Part shown: one piece after another, positions 35,384 through 43,950 of the stretch
Position numbering within the stretch: position 1 is the first letter of the stretch
How the letters are laid out: each line of letters opens with the position of its first letter
Assembly (NCBI GenBank): GCA_017347465.1
Contig: AP021858.1
Location: 186,001-250,000, forward strand
Length of the DNA: 64,000 nt
Source: Candidatus Nitrosymbiomonas proteolyticus
Lineage (GTDB): Bacteria > Armatimonadota > Fimbriimonadia > Fimbriimonadales > Fimbriimonadaceae
Direction of reading: 5' to 3'
The notes under the pieces: generated by a model
What the model was told of the DNA's origin: nothing
The model's input: only the letters and a program-made list of their open reading frames with translations
The model's database searches: none
Program-made: the position numbers and the translations under genes

Positions 35384-37039
35384 CTAGATAATCGTCTTGC
35401 GTGCAGTCTGCGCCTTCCCGCTTGCGTCGATCGGCTTGACCGCCACCACGTTCTCAGGTTCAAAGTCGAGCAGCTTCAGCCAGTCCTCTTGCGTGTCGGA
35501 CTTCGGGAATATCTCGTTCTCGGCGTACTCGTCGCGAGCGGCGGCTTCGAGGTCGGCCAGGCGTATCCCGGCGTCCGCCTCTCCTGCAACCACCCTCTTG
35601 ATCGCGTAGTCCTTGGCGCGGTCGACGATCGACTTGAGCAGCGCGCCCGAGACCAGGTCGCCCCAGTGCAGGACCTGCGAGGACCCGTTGCGGAAAAACA
35701 CCTGCAGAAACTCGGTCTCCGGAGCTTTGCGCCAAAGATGACGGACAAGCCCTTCGATCAGGTCGCGCCTTGCGCAATCGATCTCACCTCGATGCTGGGC
35801 GAGCAGTTCGGGATCGATCGGTACCGACTCGTGCAAGTAGATGCTCGCGATCTGCAGCGCTTCGTCGCGGGAAGGGCGTCCCACCTTGACCTTGCGATCG
35901 ATTCGCTCGGGGCGCAAGACGGCGGGGTCGATGTAGTCGGGCCGGTTCGAAGTCAACAGCAGCACCACGTTATCGAGCGACACCAGGCCATCGAGTTCGG
36001 CGCAAAACTGGGGCACGACGGTATTGCTGATGTTGAGCCACCTGCCCCCGGAGCGGGTCCGCAACACGGACTCGGCTTCATCGACGAAAATGAAGACCAG
36101 ACGGCCTTCCTTCGCCTTCTCGCGGGCGGTCTCGAAAATCTCGCGGACGATCCGCTCCGTCTCCCCGAGCCACATATTGAGTATTTTTGGCCCGCTCACG
36201 TACATGAAATACTCTTTGACCTCGTGGCCCACCCGCTCGGAGTACTCCCGCGTAAGGTTGTAGGCGGTCGCCTTTCCGATCAGGGTCTTTCCGCACCCAG
36301 GCGGGCCGTAGAGAAGGATCCCCTTCACGGGCTTCTTGTCAAACCGCCGGTACACCTCAGGGAAGAGAAGCGGATGCTCGATGGTGTCCCGGATGAGCTG
36401 GATGGCTTCGGTTTGGCCGCCGATTTTTCCCCACGGTATTTCCGGCACCTCTTCGAAAAAGTAGTCGCGGAGTTCCTTTTTGGGGAGGTGTTCGAGCGCC
36501 ACCCGTCCCATGGAATCGAGGCGCACTTCATCGCCCGCATGGAGCTTTTGAACCTCGATTCGCTCGGCCACGGCGACGATGCGGGAATCGCTTCCCGGCG
36601 CTTCGCTCCCCACCCGAACCGACGCCGTGCCAACGGGTTCGATGACCCTCACGATCGGGCCGCATCGGTCGTCGGGCAGCGACCCCACGACGGCGAACGC
36701 TTCGTTCAGCAGTACCCTGTCTCCGACTCTCAGCGAGCTTGCGTCCATCTTGGGATCGACGTTGACGACGTACTCCGACTCCCCGATTGCGACCAGCGCC
36801 CGCGAATCCTCGGCGGCGGAAACGAGCACCCCCACTCGATTCGCAGGAGCGGTGAGTTTCTCGTAGGCTTCCTCGAACTCCCGCAAAGCCTCCTGGTCCG
36901 AGCGATGCTGGGCGGCGTCGCGTTCGAGCGACTCGCGCAACGCGGCGAGGTGGTTCTTTAGCTTCGGATCGTCAGCGGGAACGTGCTGAGCGATGCTCTC
37001 GAGGATCGATTCAGAGGCACGGACGTCGCGATCGCCCAT
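35384..37039 (-). CDS. ARC/Mpa-like AAA+ ATPase (proteasome-type)
   Basis: 551 residues. An N-terminal helical, likely coiled-coil region (LAALRESLERDAAQHRSDQE and onward, ~25-70) is followed by OB-like domains (~75-190) and one AAA+ module: VPEIPWGKIGG, Walker A GPPGCGKT near 246, Walker B VFIFVDEAESVL near 317, LTSNRPDYIDPAVLRPERID with arginine fingers. This is the domain order of ARC/Mpa unfoldases that feed the bacterial 20S proteasome. The C-terminus (ARKTII) lacks the GQYL tail that docks Mpa, and no proteasome or Pup gene is in the window. A TAATAT box lies 6 nt before the start. Confidence 0.85.
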   Translation of the reverse strand: MGDRDVRASESILESIAQHVPADDPKLKNHLAALRESLERDAAQHRSDQEALREFEEAYEKLTAPANRVGVLVSAAEDSRALVAIGESEYVVNVDPKMDASSLRVGDRVLLNEAFAVVGSLPDDRCGPIVRVIEPVGTASVRVGSEAPGSDSRIVAVAERIEVQKLHAGDEVRLDSMGRVALEHLPKKELRDYFFEEVPEIPWGKIGGQTEAIQLIRDTIEHPLLFPEVYRRFDKKPVKGILLYGPPGCGKTLIGKATAYNLTREYSERVGHEVKEYFMYVSGPKILNMWLGETERIVREIFETAREKAKEGRLVFIFVDEAESVLRTRSGGRWLNISNTVVPQFCAELDGLVSLDNVVLLLTSNRPDYIDPAVLRPERIDRKVKVGRPSRDEALQIASIYLHESVPIDPELLAQHRGEIDCARRDLIEGLVRHLWRKAPETEFLQVFFRNGSSQVLHWGDLVSGALLKSIVDRAKDYAIKRVVAGEADAGIRLADLEAAARDEYAENEIFPKSDTQEDWLKLLDFEPENVVAVKPIDASGKAQTARKTII

Positions 37040-37045
37040 AGATGG

Positions 37046-37051
37046 ATATTA
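37046..37051 (-). promoter_or_regulatory. -10 box of a leaderless promoter
   Basis: TAATAT on the minus strand, 6 nt before the ATG at 37039. Confidence 0.5.
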
Positions 37052-37104
37052 CGACGTGAATGGGGGATTCGGCACAGAGTTGTGAAGGTCCACAGGCCGT
37101 TGGC

Positions 37105-38373
37105 CTAACCCAAGAGGTCCAGCACGGATTGCAGCGTCGCTTGAGCGACTGCGCGGAACACGTCTGCGCCAGCCTCGCAGGTTCCTGAAATCTCGGACTC
37201 CACGCCTGAATGCGTCGCCGTCCCGACCACCTCGACGATCCTCGTTCCGCCCGGCCGCTCGATGAGGCGAACGTCCTTCACCACGACCCGAACGCCGGGG
37301 AACGCCCGGTCCAAAGCCTTCGCGGTCGCCAAAGCGATCGATTCGACCGCCGACCTCCCTGAGCGAGACTGCACGCCGCTGATGAGCGCATCGCCTCGGC
37401 TGAGGATAACCGTGGTCAGTCCGTGAACCTGCGTGTCGTCGGCATGGACCTCCACGACCGCCATTGGCGCCTTGGCGGTGGGGATGGGGGCGGGCGTAGC
37501 CCCAGGGGTCTGAGCCTCGCCCTCGAGTTGGGCCGAAGGCCGCGCTGCTTGCGCCTTTTCGCGCTTCTTGAGGGTTGACTCGCGGCTGGCGGTGTTGATC
37601 AGATTATCGAGCGTCGCCATGAAGTGGACGTTCTCGCGTTCGACGGTTCGGCGCCCACCGGCGATCCCCACCGACATCAAGGAGCCAGACTCCGTGGGAA
37701 CATCGTGGAGGAGCAGCCCCGATTGGAACTCCTCAGCCAGTTGAACGGCCTCTGGCCGAGGTCGCAGCGTTGCGAACACGAACTCGTCGCCCCCGTACCT
37801 GACCAGCAGATCGCGGGCGGGATCGACGTACGACTGAAGAAACGCCGCGACTTGAACGAGCACACGGTCGCCGATCACGTGACCGTAACGCTTGTTGTAC
37901 TCGCCGAACTCGTCGAGGTCGCAGAAGATCACCGTCAACTCGGTGCCAGCCTTAAGGCTCTCGACCCCCCACTGACGGAGTTCATCGCTCCAAGCGAGTC
38001 CTGTGAGCGGATCATAAGAACGGCCGAGCTCCTCCAAGAGGTCTGTCGCGCTGACGATCCCCAAGAACCGATCGCCCTCGACCACAGGAACGAGGTCGAG
38101 CCCGTTCTCCGACATATAACCGGCTAACTTCCGGACCGACCATGTGGCCTCTGCGACGAAGCGGGCTGGCGACATGACGGTCTCGACGTAAGCGTCTTTC
38201 GACGCCGTCGCAAGTTCGAGCCGCGTAACGAGCCCCACAAGGCGGTAGCCCTCGAGGACTCCCAACGCGCGCGCTCGATGCCCCTCCACCAGGATGACGG
38301 CCGAATCGACGCGATGTCGAGGGCTCACCCAATGGGGCACGAGACCGAGTTCACTAAGCCTTTTCACGTTCAT
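37105..38373 (-). CDS. CBS-pair GGDEF protein (probable diguanylate cyclase)
   Basis: 422 residues. Two CBS motifs (~15-120: RALGVLEGYRLVGLVTRLEL and DLVPVVEGDRFLGIVSATDL) precede a GGDEF domain (~125-270) with DPLTGLAWSDELRQW, FCDLDEFGEYNKRYGHVIGD and the active site RYGGDEFVFA. The GGDEF signature is intact, so c-di-GMP synthesis is expected. The inhibitory I-site reads PARD instead of RxxD, so product feedback may be lost. A Pro/Ala linker leads to an unrecognised ~115-residue C-terminal domain. ATG at 38373 is chosen over a longer ORF because CBS homology starts there. CBS domains suggest adenine-nucleotide control. Confidence 0.88.
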   Translation of the reverse strand: MNVKRLSELGLVPHWVSPRHRVDSAVILVEGHRARALGVLEGYRLVGLVTRLELATASKDAYVETVMSPARFVAEATWSVRKLAGYMSENGLDLVPVVEGDRFLGIVSATDLLEELGRSYDPLTGLAWSDELRQWGVESLKAGTELTVIFCDLDEFGEYNKRYGHVIGDRVLVQVAAFLQSYVDPARDLLVRYGGDEFVFATLRPRPEAVQLAEEFQSGLLLHDVPTESGSLMSVGIAGGRRTVERENVHFMATLDNLINTASRESTLKKREKAQAARPSAQLEGEAQTPGATPAPIPTAKAPMAVVEVHADDTQVHGLTTVILSRGDALISGVQSRSGRSAVESIALATAKALDRAFPGVRVVVKDVRLIERPGGTRIVEVVGTATHSGVESEISGTCEAGADVFRAVAQATLQSVLDLLG

Positions 38374-38458
38374 TTCGGCCCCGTTGCAGGCCGACTCACA
38401 AGGATCAATTGCAATCGGTGTGCCATACGTCCACGGCACACCTCTCAGTTTATCGACG

Positions 38459-39502
38459 TTATCGGGCGATGTACGAGTCGGCAGCCCGGTCGAGTACCCG
38501 TCCGACGAGGTCATCGTGAACGTGGAGGCACTCAGGGCACTCGGCGATGTGTTTGTGGAGTCGGCTCGCACGGGCGTAAACCGAAGCAGGAGAGGCGTGA
38601 AAGTAGCCCGCCACCTGCGACTCGGGGATTTGTGCAACTCGCAACATTACGTGGATTGCAAAATCTCTGGTGTTCTTGCCGGGTGATGCCACCGATTCGG
38701 TCGCGTAGCAGACCTCGTGGATCAAGTCCCGGAGGTCCCAATTCGGGTTGTCCGTGAGATAGGGTCCGAGGAGCCCGAGCGCGCGCAGTTCGCCCTCCCT
38801 TTGGGTCCAGTCGGCGGATTCCAGCAGAAGGCGCTTGGAGACGCCGACCAGCGAGCGTCCAGTCCCCGTAAGAACGGTCGCCAAAATCCCGATCAGCCGC
38901 TTCGAGATTCTCAGCCCCAACGTTCGGGCGACGTGCTCCAGAACCGTCGCGCGATCGTGGATCGTCGGCTCGGACAAAAGGCCGATGCACCACTCGCGCG
39001 ATTGGGGGAGCAGCGCTCTGAGACTCCTGGCGTCGTCCTGAACCGTCGCGACGAGGAGCGTCCGCCGCCTCGACCTCATGCGGCGTTCGAGCGCCATGCG
39101 AAGCATCAGCTTGGCTTTGGGCCCCCGCAAGGCGTCCTGAACGTGATCGAGGACAAGGGCCTCGGACATCGGCTTGCACCCACCCGCCATCCACTCCGCC
39201 GCAGGCATGACCCGCGCGACCTCGCGGCATTGAGTCGTCAACAGTTCGGTAGCGGCTTCGATGAGGTGCGATTTGCCCCACCCGCTCGGCCCTGCGATGA
39301 CCGCGTTCGTCGCGATCCCGTTGGCAAAGAGCATTGCGGTCTCGACCGCTTGGACGTTGGTACGGACCACGGCGAAAGAAGCGAACGATTGACCGTCTTC
39401 GGGCAACTGAGAGCCGGGAAAGCGAACCTCATCCAAGCCGTCGTCCCAGGCGGTCGCCCAAGTCGCCGAACGGGTCCCCAAGGCGCTGAACTGTCTTCCC
39501 AT
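38459..39502 (-). CDS. DnaA-like AAA+ protein (divergent paralogue)
   Basis: 347 residues. A DnaA-type AAA+ domain (~35-230): FASFAVVRTNVQAVETA, Walker A GPSGWGKSHL near 77, Walker B ALVLDHVQDAL (DnaA has LLIDDIQFL) and LRELEG-equivalent GTGRSLVGVSKRLL. The last ~80 residues align with DnaA domain IV (RDFAIHVMLRVAQIPESQVA, then SVYARASRLHKHI), but the DHST signature that reads the DnaA box is missing. N-terminal domains I-II are also absent. It is therefore not the replication initiator; it may be a regulator related to Hda. GGGGGAG sits against the ATG; a TTG 9 bases earlier is possible. Confidence 0.72.
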   Translation of the reverse strand: MGRQFSALGTRSATWATAWDDGLDEVRFPGSQLPEDGQSFASFAVVRTNVQAVETAMLFANGIATNAVIAGPSGWGKSHLIEAATELLTTQCREVARVMPAAEWMAGGCKPMSEALVLDHVQDALRGPKAKLMLRMALERRMRSRRRTLLVATVQDDARSLRALLPQSREWCIGLLSEPTIHDRATVLEHVARTLGLRISKRLIGILATVLTGTGRSLVGVSKRLLLESADWTQREGELRALGLLGPYLTDNPNWDLRDLIHEVCYATESVASPGKNTRDFAIHVMLRVAQIPESQVAGYFHASPASVYARASRLHKHIAECPECLHVHDDLVGRVLDRAADSYIAR

Positions 39503-39743
39503 CTCCCCCAAAAAAGAACCTGAAACCCGGTGGAATCGGGTGGCCCTTGCCCGCTTGTCCTCTCAGGACGCCCCATGCGCGGCAGTCCCATTGTCCGAGA
39601 CCGACAAATGCCACGTCAAGCGTCCAAAAACCGGAGTTTGAGTGGCGCTTACTCTCGGAATCGCTCAGAAACGACGAATTGCGCCGAAATACGTCGTTTC
39701 ACGAAATCCGTAAGTTCGACGCAATCCCCAGGTTTTCCACCGC
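39503..39743. other. Gene-free stretch with an inverted repeat
   Basis: About 240 bp upstream of the DnaA-like gene. It contains AAACGACG (39668-39675) and CGTCGTTT (39691-39698), a perfect 8-bp inverted repeat with a 15-nt spacer, possibly an operator. No gene supported. Confidence 0.4.
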
Positions 39744-41006
39744 CTAATGTGAAATCTTCGGCCAGTAGGCGCCATAAACGAACTTGGGGCTGTGGTCGGG
39801 AACATGGCACTTCGCGCACGACTTCTCCCCACCCGCCGCGAGAGAGTGGTTAAAGGGATCGAGCGCGTGCCTGCCGCCCGGACCATGACAATTCTCACAG
39901 CCCACGCCCGCCAGCGAAGGAGTCGCCTCGCGCGATGCGAACCCACCTTTAGACTCCAACCCCACAACATGGCAGCCCACGCAATCCGGGTCGCGGTCAT
40001 GGCCCACCTTTTCGAGGGTGGCAAGAGCCTTCGCGTGAGCCGACTCGGACCAGACGCCGTGGGCGAGCTTGTGGCAGGTCCCACACCTTTCGCTCCCGAC
40101 GAACCCCACTTCGCTCGGCGTTCGCGGGAGTTTCGCGAGCAGGTCCTCTTCGCCAACGCGGTCCAGGTACGAGCGGTAGAGGCGTTGGGCGTTGGGATCG
40201 TCCGCATGGGTGAGGTTGAGCGCCGTCACGCGGAAACTCGAGAACTTCTTGCCGTCCCAGCGGAGCGAAGCGAGGTACTTGCCCTTGTCGCCGCAAGAGG
40301 CGAGCAGCGTTTCTCCGACTTGCTCGGGCTCGGGCGGAGTCCCTCCGGATCGATAGGCGATCAACCGGAGTTTGGGGTGTTGCTTCGCCACTTCCCGCGC
40401 GTGTTCCAACGTCCCCTGAAGCATCAATACGGGTACGAGACGCCCCTGCGAAGCCTCTTCGATCAAGGTTTCGACCGCCCGATCGAGGGCGAGTGGCCGA
40501 AGCCCAAGGGGCGATGCGACAGCGCCGGGGTCGCCAGAGAAGCCTCCGATCAAGAAAGGTCCAACTGAGGCAAACCGAGCCATGTCGAGTTCATCCCCAG
40601 AAGCAACGCAGCTCGACACGAAACGCCCGCCCGACAGGTTTTGCAGGGCCAGGACCTGGCCTCGCCCCAACTTGGCTTCGCTCGGCGCGAGGTTGACCGC
40701 TGAGACCTTCGAGAGCGAGGCCAACTGGGCAAGGGCCTCTGCCTTGAGTACGTCCTGCCTTCCAGTGCCCTCGACCCAACCCCCGTTATCGAGTACGAGC
40801 GCTTGCTTCCCCGCGGTCAGCGACTTCAGCGCCGTGGCGCGGCGAACGACGCCTCCGATCATGGGCGAAGAACAACCGCAAGGAGCGAGGTATCCCCGGT
40901 TGTCGCCCGTGAGCACCACGACCCATTCCTGAGGCTCGCTTGGGCCTCTGAGCGACCCCACCGCTAACCACGAAAACGCGGGCAACAGAATCCAGAGCTT
41001 TCTCAT
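39744..41006 (-). CDS. Exported tetrahaem cytochrome with phosphoesterase-like N-terminus
   Basis: 420 residues. Signal peptide (KLWILLPAFSWLAVGSL), then a domain beginning VVVLTGDNRGYLAPCGCSSPM that resembles the 5'-nucleotidase/calcineurin-like region fused to c554-type cytochromes. The C-terminal third holds four CxxCH haem sites: CGTCH, CVGCH, CENCH and CAKCH, with extra histidines available as axial ligands. Predicted periplasmic electron-transfer protein. The start overlaps the upstream DUF1573 gene (ATGA), so the two are co-translated. The electron donor and acceptor are unknown. Confidence 0.87.
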   Translation of the reverse strand: MRKLWILLPAFSWLAVGSLRGPSEPQEWVVVLTGDNRGYLAPCGCSSPMIGGVVRRATALKSLTAGKQALVLDNGGWVEGTGRQDVLKAEALAQLASLSKVSAVNLAPSEAKLGRGQVLALQNLSGGRFVSSCVASGDELDMARFASVGPFLIGGFSGDPGAVASPLGLRPLALDRAVETLIEEASQGRLVPVLMLQGTLEHAREVAKQHPKLRLIAYRSGGTPPEPEQVGETLLASCGDKGKYLASLRWDGKKFSSFRVTALNLTHADDPNAQRLYRSYLDRVGEEDLLAKLPRTPSEVGFVGSERCGTCHKLAHGVWSESAHAKALATLEKVGHDRDPDCVGCHVVGLESKGGFASREATPSLAGVGCENCHGPGGRHALDPFNHSLAAGGEKSCAKCHVPDHSPKFVYGAYWPKISH

Positions 41007-42613
41007 TGCACGCTCGCCCGGACGAGGGCCGAAACCACGGGCTGTTGCGGATCGTCGGTGTAAATGCGGAGCTGGGACGCCAGCAAACCGAACTCGGCGT
41101 TGCCCAAGTACGTAACCGTAACGCGATGCTCCGTCCCGTTCGCGTTGGAACGGTGCTCGACTCTGAAGTACGGGCTGTCCACTTCGACCTTGGTGATCTT
41201 GAACGGCTTGGAGAGCCGGGACACGAAAAGGTGCATCCGCTTCGGGTCCTTGCCGACTTCACCCATAAAGAGGACGTTCGGGCTGGCGACAATGCCCGAT
41301 TGCACCGTCATGCCATGCCGCAATATCCCGAACTTCTCGTGGTTGGTTCGAAGCAAAACGGTCGCAAACAGCCTCCCGTTGGGGATGTCAGGATCGAGTT
41401 GAACCTTGATACGGTAGCCTTTCTTCGGCTTCGGGGGCTCGTTGAGTTCAGGGTCGGCGATCGTTCCCGACCAGCGTTCGATGGAGACCTTGCCGTTCCA
41501 TCCATCGATCTGCGAGTCGGTGATACGGAACGACTCCGGATCGTCGACCACCACGTAAAACTCGTGCTTGCCTTCGCTGGCTTTGGCGTCGACCAGCCCG
41601 CTCTTGGGATCGAGGATCCGATACACCGGCTTCACGCGAAGCTTGATCGTAAGCTCGACGACCGGACGCTCCGGGTCGTTCGTATAGACCAAGACCTTCT
41701 TGTGCTGGTCCCCCACGAAGTCGGTGGTCTCCATACTGAGCCTCAGGAGCGCCGACTTCTGAGCGTCGAGCGGCGCGGGTCGAGTCACGAGCAAACACCC
41801 GCAATCCGGGATCAGCCGCAACGCCAGCGGCCCCGTGCCTACGTTCGATGCCTGAACCGTGAAGTCAACGTCCTGCCCCTGCACCGTAGAGCCCAGGTCC
41901 AGCGTCAGCGGCTGAAGCACCACGCTGGGCGCTTGGGCGGCGACCCTCTTCTTCTTTTCGAGGTTCGTATGGAGGAAATCGACCAGTTCGAGGTTGAATT
42001 TGGTGATCCCGATCTCCCACAGCGAGGGCTTGTTCCGCGAGCGCATCGAGACGTCGGATCGGCCCGTAAAGGACCCGTTGGGTTGCGTCTGGCCGGCCCC
42101 ATAGTAGTAGGCGAGCGCAAAGCCGACCTCGTTGTAGACATCCACAGCGTCAACGGGGAGCGCCGGATTGCCGCGTTGGAGGCCGATCACCGTCTCAACC
42201 GCAGGCTCGCCCGAAACATACGCGACCGAGTGTACGGCGCCCGCGGGCAAGTCCGAACCGGCTGGAAGGGGCAACGAAGGCTCGAAGCTGATCCGCACGT
42301 CGGCAGGCCTACCGAACTTCACTTTGAAGAAGGGCAGCATCTTGCCCCATTCCTTGATCGCCGCGTCCCTCGCTTCGGCGAACTCTCCCCGGAAGTCGGC
42401 TGGCGCCTTCGAATCATCCCAGTCGATCACGATCTGCTTTTTCGGAAGGGCTTGAGCGCGAGCGCTCGCCGCAGCGAAGTCGCCTTGCTCCATCAAGCGT
42501 TCGACTTCAAGAACCGAGCGCAGGAACTCCTCCGTCGCGCCTGGCGGAGCAAGCGGCGGTTGCAGCGGACCTTGCGCCGCCCCGATCAAGACCAATCCCA
42601 CGAGCCAATTCAT
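41003..42613 (-). CDS. Secreted DUF1573-containing protein
   Basis: 536 residues from the ATG at 42613. Signal peptide NWLVGLVLIGAAQG; residues ~60-190 look like a degenerate zinc-metalloprotease (matrixin) fold, with VDVYNEVGFALAYYYG at the place of the HExxH helix but without its residues. A DUF1573 domain (~235-340) has the typical IPDCGCLLVTRPAPLDAQKS and VYTNDPERPVVEL; a second repeat of the same type follows near the C-terminus. GGGA lies 7 nt before the ATG. Operon with the tetrahaem cytochrome; role unknown. Confidence 0.75.
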   Translation of the reverse strand: MNWLVGLVLIGAAQGPLQPPLAPPGATEEFLRSVLEVERLMEQGDFAAASARAQALPKKQIVIDWDDSKAPADFRGEFAEARDAAIKEWGKMLPFFKVKFGRPADVRISFEPSLPLPAGSDLPAGAVHSVAYVSGEPAVETVIGLQRGNPALPVDAVDVYNEVGFALAYYYGAGQTQPNGSFTGRSDVSMRSRNKPSLWEIGITKFNLELVDFLHTNLEKKKRVAAQAPSVVLQPLTLDLGSTVQGQDVDFTVQASNVGTGPLALRLIPDCGCLLVTRPAPLDAQKSALLRLSMETTDFVGDQHKKVLVYTNDPERPVVELTIKLRVKPVYRILDPKSGLVDAKASEGKHEFYVVVDDPESFRITDSQIDGWNGKVSIERWSGTIADPELNEPPKPKKGYRIKVQLDPDIPNGRLFATVLLRTNHEKFGILRHGMTVQSGIVASPNVLFMGEVGKDPKRMHLFVSRLSKPFKITKVEVDSPYFRVEHRSNANGTEHRVTVTYLGNAEFGLLASQLRIYTDDPQQPVVSALVRASVQ

Positions 42614-42695
42614 CGTTATTCCCAATCCTCAGCTTCTACGCAATGAGACGACACGAACGCTCCAACGCTTCGTTCCCTTGCGCTCTCCAAAATCC

Positions 42696-43812
42696 TTACT
42701 CGATATGGGTCCCTTCGACGGGCCGTTGCCTCAAGAAAGCCTCGATGAATCCGTCGATGTCGCCGTCGAGGACGGCCTGCACGTTCCCGGTCTCGTAACC
42801 CGTTCGATGGTCCTTGACCAGCGTATAAGGCTGGAGAACGTAGCTTCGAATCTGCCTGCCCCACTCGGCCGGGCTCGCTTCGCCCTTGATTTCGCGAATT
42901 TGCTGTTCGGTGATCGCTTGTTCGAGCGCCTTGAGCCGGGCAAGAAGCACCGTCATCGCGTGGGCGCGGTTCTTGTGCTGGCTGCGTTCGTTCTGGCATA
43001 CCACCGTGATTCCCGTAGGGAGGTGGGTGATCCGCACCGCGCTTTCCGTCTTGTTCACGTGCTGGCCGCCCGCCCCGCCCGCGCGGAGCGTGTCCACCTT
43101 CAAGTCGTCCGGGTTGATTTGCACCTCAGACTCATCGAACTCAGGCGACACCTCGACCCGAGCAAAGGAAGTGTGACGCCGGGCGTTCGCGTCGTACGGA
43201 GAGATGCGAACGAGCCTGTGAACGCCGTTCTCTGACTTCAGGTAGCCAAAGCTGTTGAGCCCGGAGACGGTAAATCCGATGTTTCGGTACCCGGTCACGT
43301 CGCCGGGCGTCTCGTTGAGGATCTCCAGTTTGAAGCCCCGACGCTGACACCACCTCTCGTAGATTCGAAACAGCATCGAGGCCCAATCGCAGGCCTCCGT
43401 ACCCCCCGCGCCCGCGCTGATCTCGACGATGGAGTTCCGAGCGTCGTGCTCGCCGCTGATGAGAGTCTGGAGTTCGTACGCATCGAACTCCTTGAGATAC
43501 TTGGCGGCCATCTGGGAAACCTCGCGCTCGATTTCCGCATTCGGGTCCTCCTTGAGCATCGCTAAGAGGTCCTCGATGTCGCTCAAGTCCTTTTGAAACT
43601 TGCGAAAGCCCTGAACGACGTCGCGCAAGCGCGAGAGCTTCTGAAACGTCTTGTTAGCCTCGGCCGGGTCGTCCCAGAAGTCGGACGCTACCGAAAGTTG
43701 TTCCAAGCGGGCGATCTCTGCATCAAGTCGATGCAGGTCAAAGATGTTCTCCGATAGCGTCCAGGCGCCCGCGCACCGTGGACAGCGCTTCATGCTGTTC
43801 GAGGGTCAGCAT
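42696..43812 (-). CDS. prfB: Peptide chain release factor 2, with programmed +1 frameshift
   Basis: RF2 ends translation at UGA and UAA. Frame 0 starts at ATG 43812 ([20 protein letters not shown]) and meets CTT-TGA at 43743-43738; a +1 shift at CTTTGAC continues as [16 protein letters not shown] to the stop at 42696. A GGAG Shine-Dalgarno-like element lies just before the slip site. The shifted protein has 371 residues, as in other RF2s. It contains the catalytic GGQ ([13 protein letters not shown]) and the anticodon-like motif reads SPY, where SPF is usual. The in-frame stop gives the standard autoregulation of RF2. Confidence 0.95.
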
Positions 43813-43904
43813 TCAGCGATTGTACCCACGGATCGGACTTTGGAGAGAACCAGAACCAGCCGGCCCCGAACCGCAAAGCTTCGGCCTCGCCGTGAAACGG
43901 CAAC

Positions 43905-43926
43905 AAACCCGGCTTCAGGCCGAGGC
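43905..43926 (-). terminator. Weak terminator-like hairpin
   Basis: On the minus strand CTCGGCCTGAAGCCGGG forms a short stem and is followed by TTTGTT. It lies after the PEP-CTERM gene at 43951-44580. Confidence 0.35.
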
Positions 43927-43950
43927 TCTTGCCGTATGGCCCGCCTTGCG

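Noticed and set aside
34408-35463. 351-codon minus-strand frame with repeated GATPNLFWGA-like peptides
   Set aside because: It is the translation of the hairpin repeat arrays plus tRNA-Val; no start signal or homology.
35489-36961. 490-codon plus-strand frame
   Set aside because: Antisense shadow of the ARC-like ATPase in GC-rich DNA; no homology or ribosome binding site.
38459-39502. The replication initiator DnaA
   Set aside because: Lacks domains I-II and the DHST signature, and Walker B differs.
41006-42646. 546-codon plus-strand frame
   Set aside because: Antisense shadow of the DUF1573 gene, which has a signal peptide and family motifs.
42696-43793. prfB starting in frame at 43793 ([10 protein letters not shown]...)
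   Set aside because: Sequence upstream of the CTTTGAC site is not RF2-like in this frame; frame 0 from 43812 gives the typical RF2 N-terminus.
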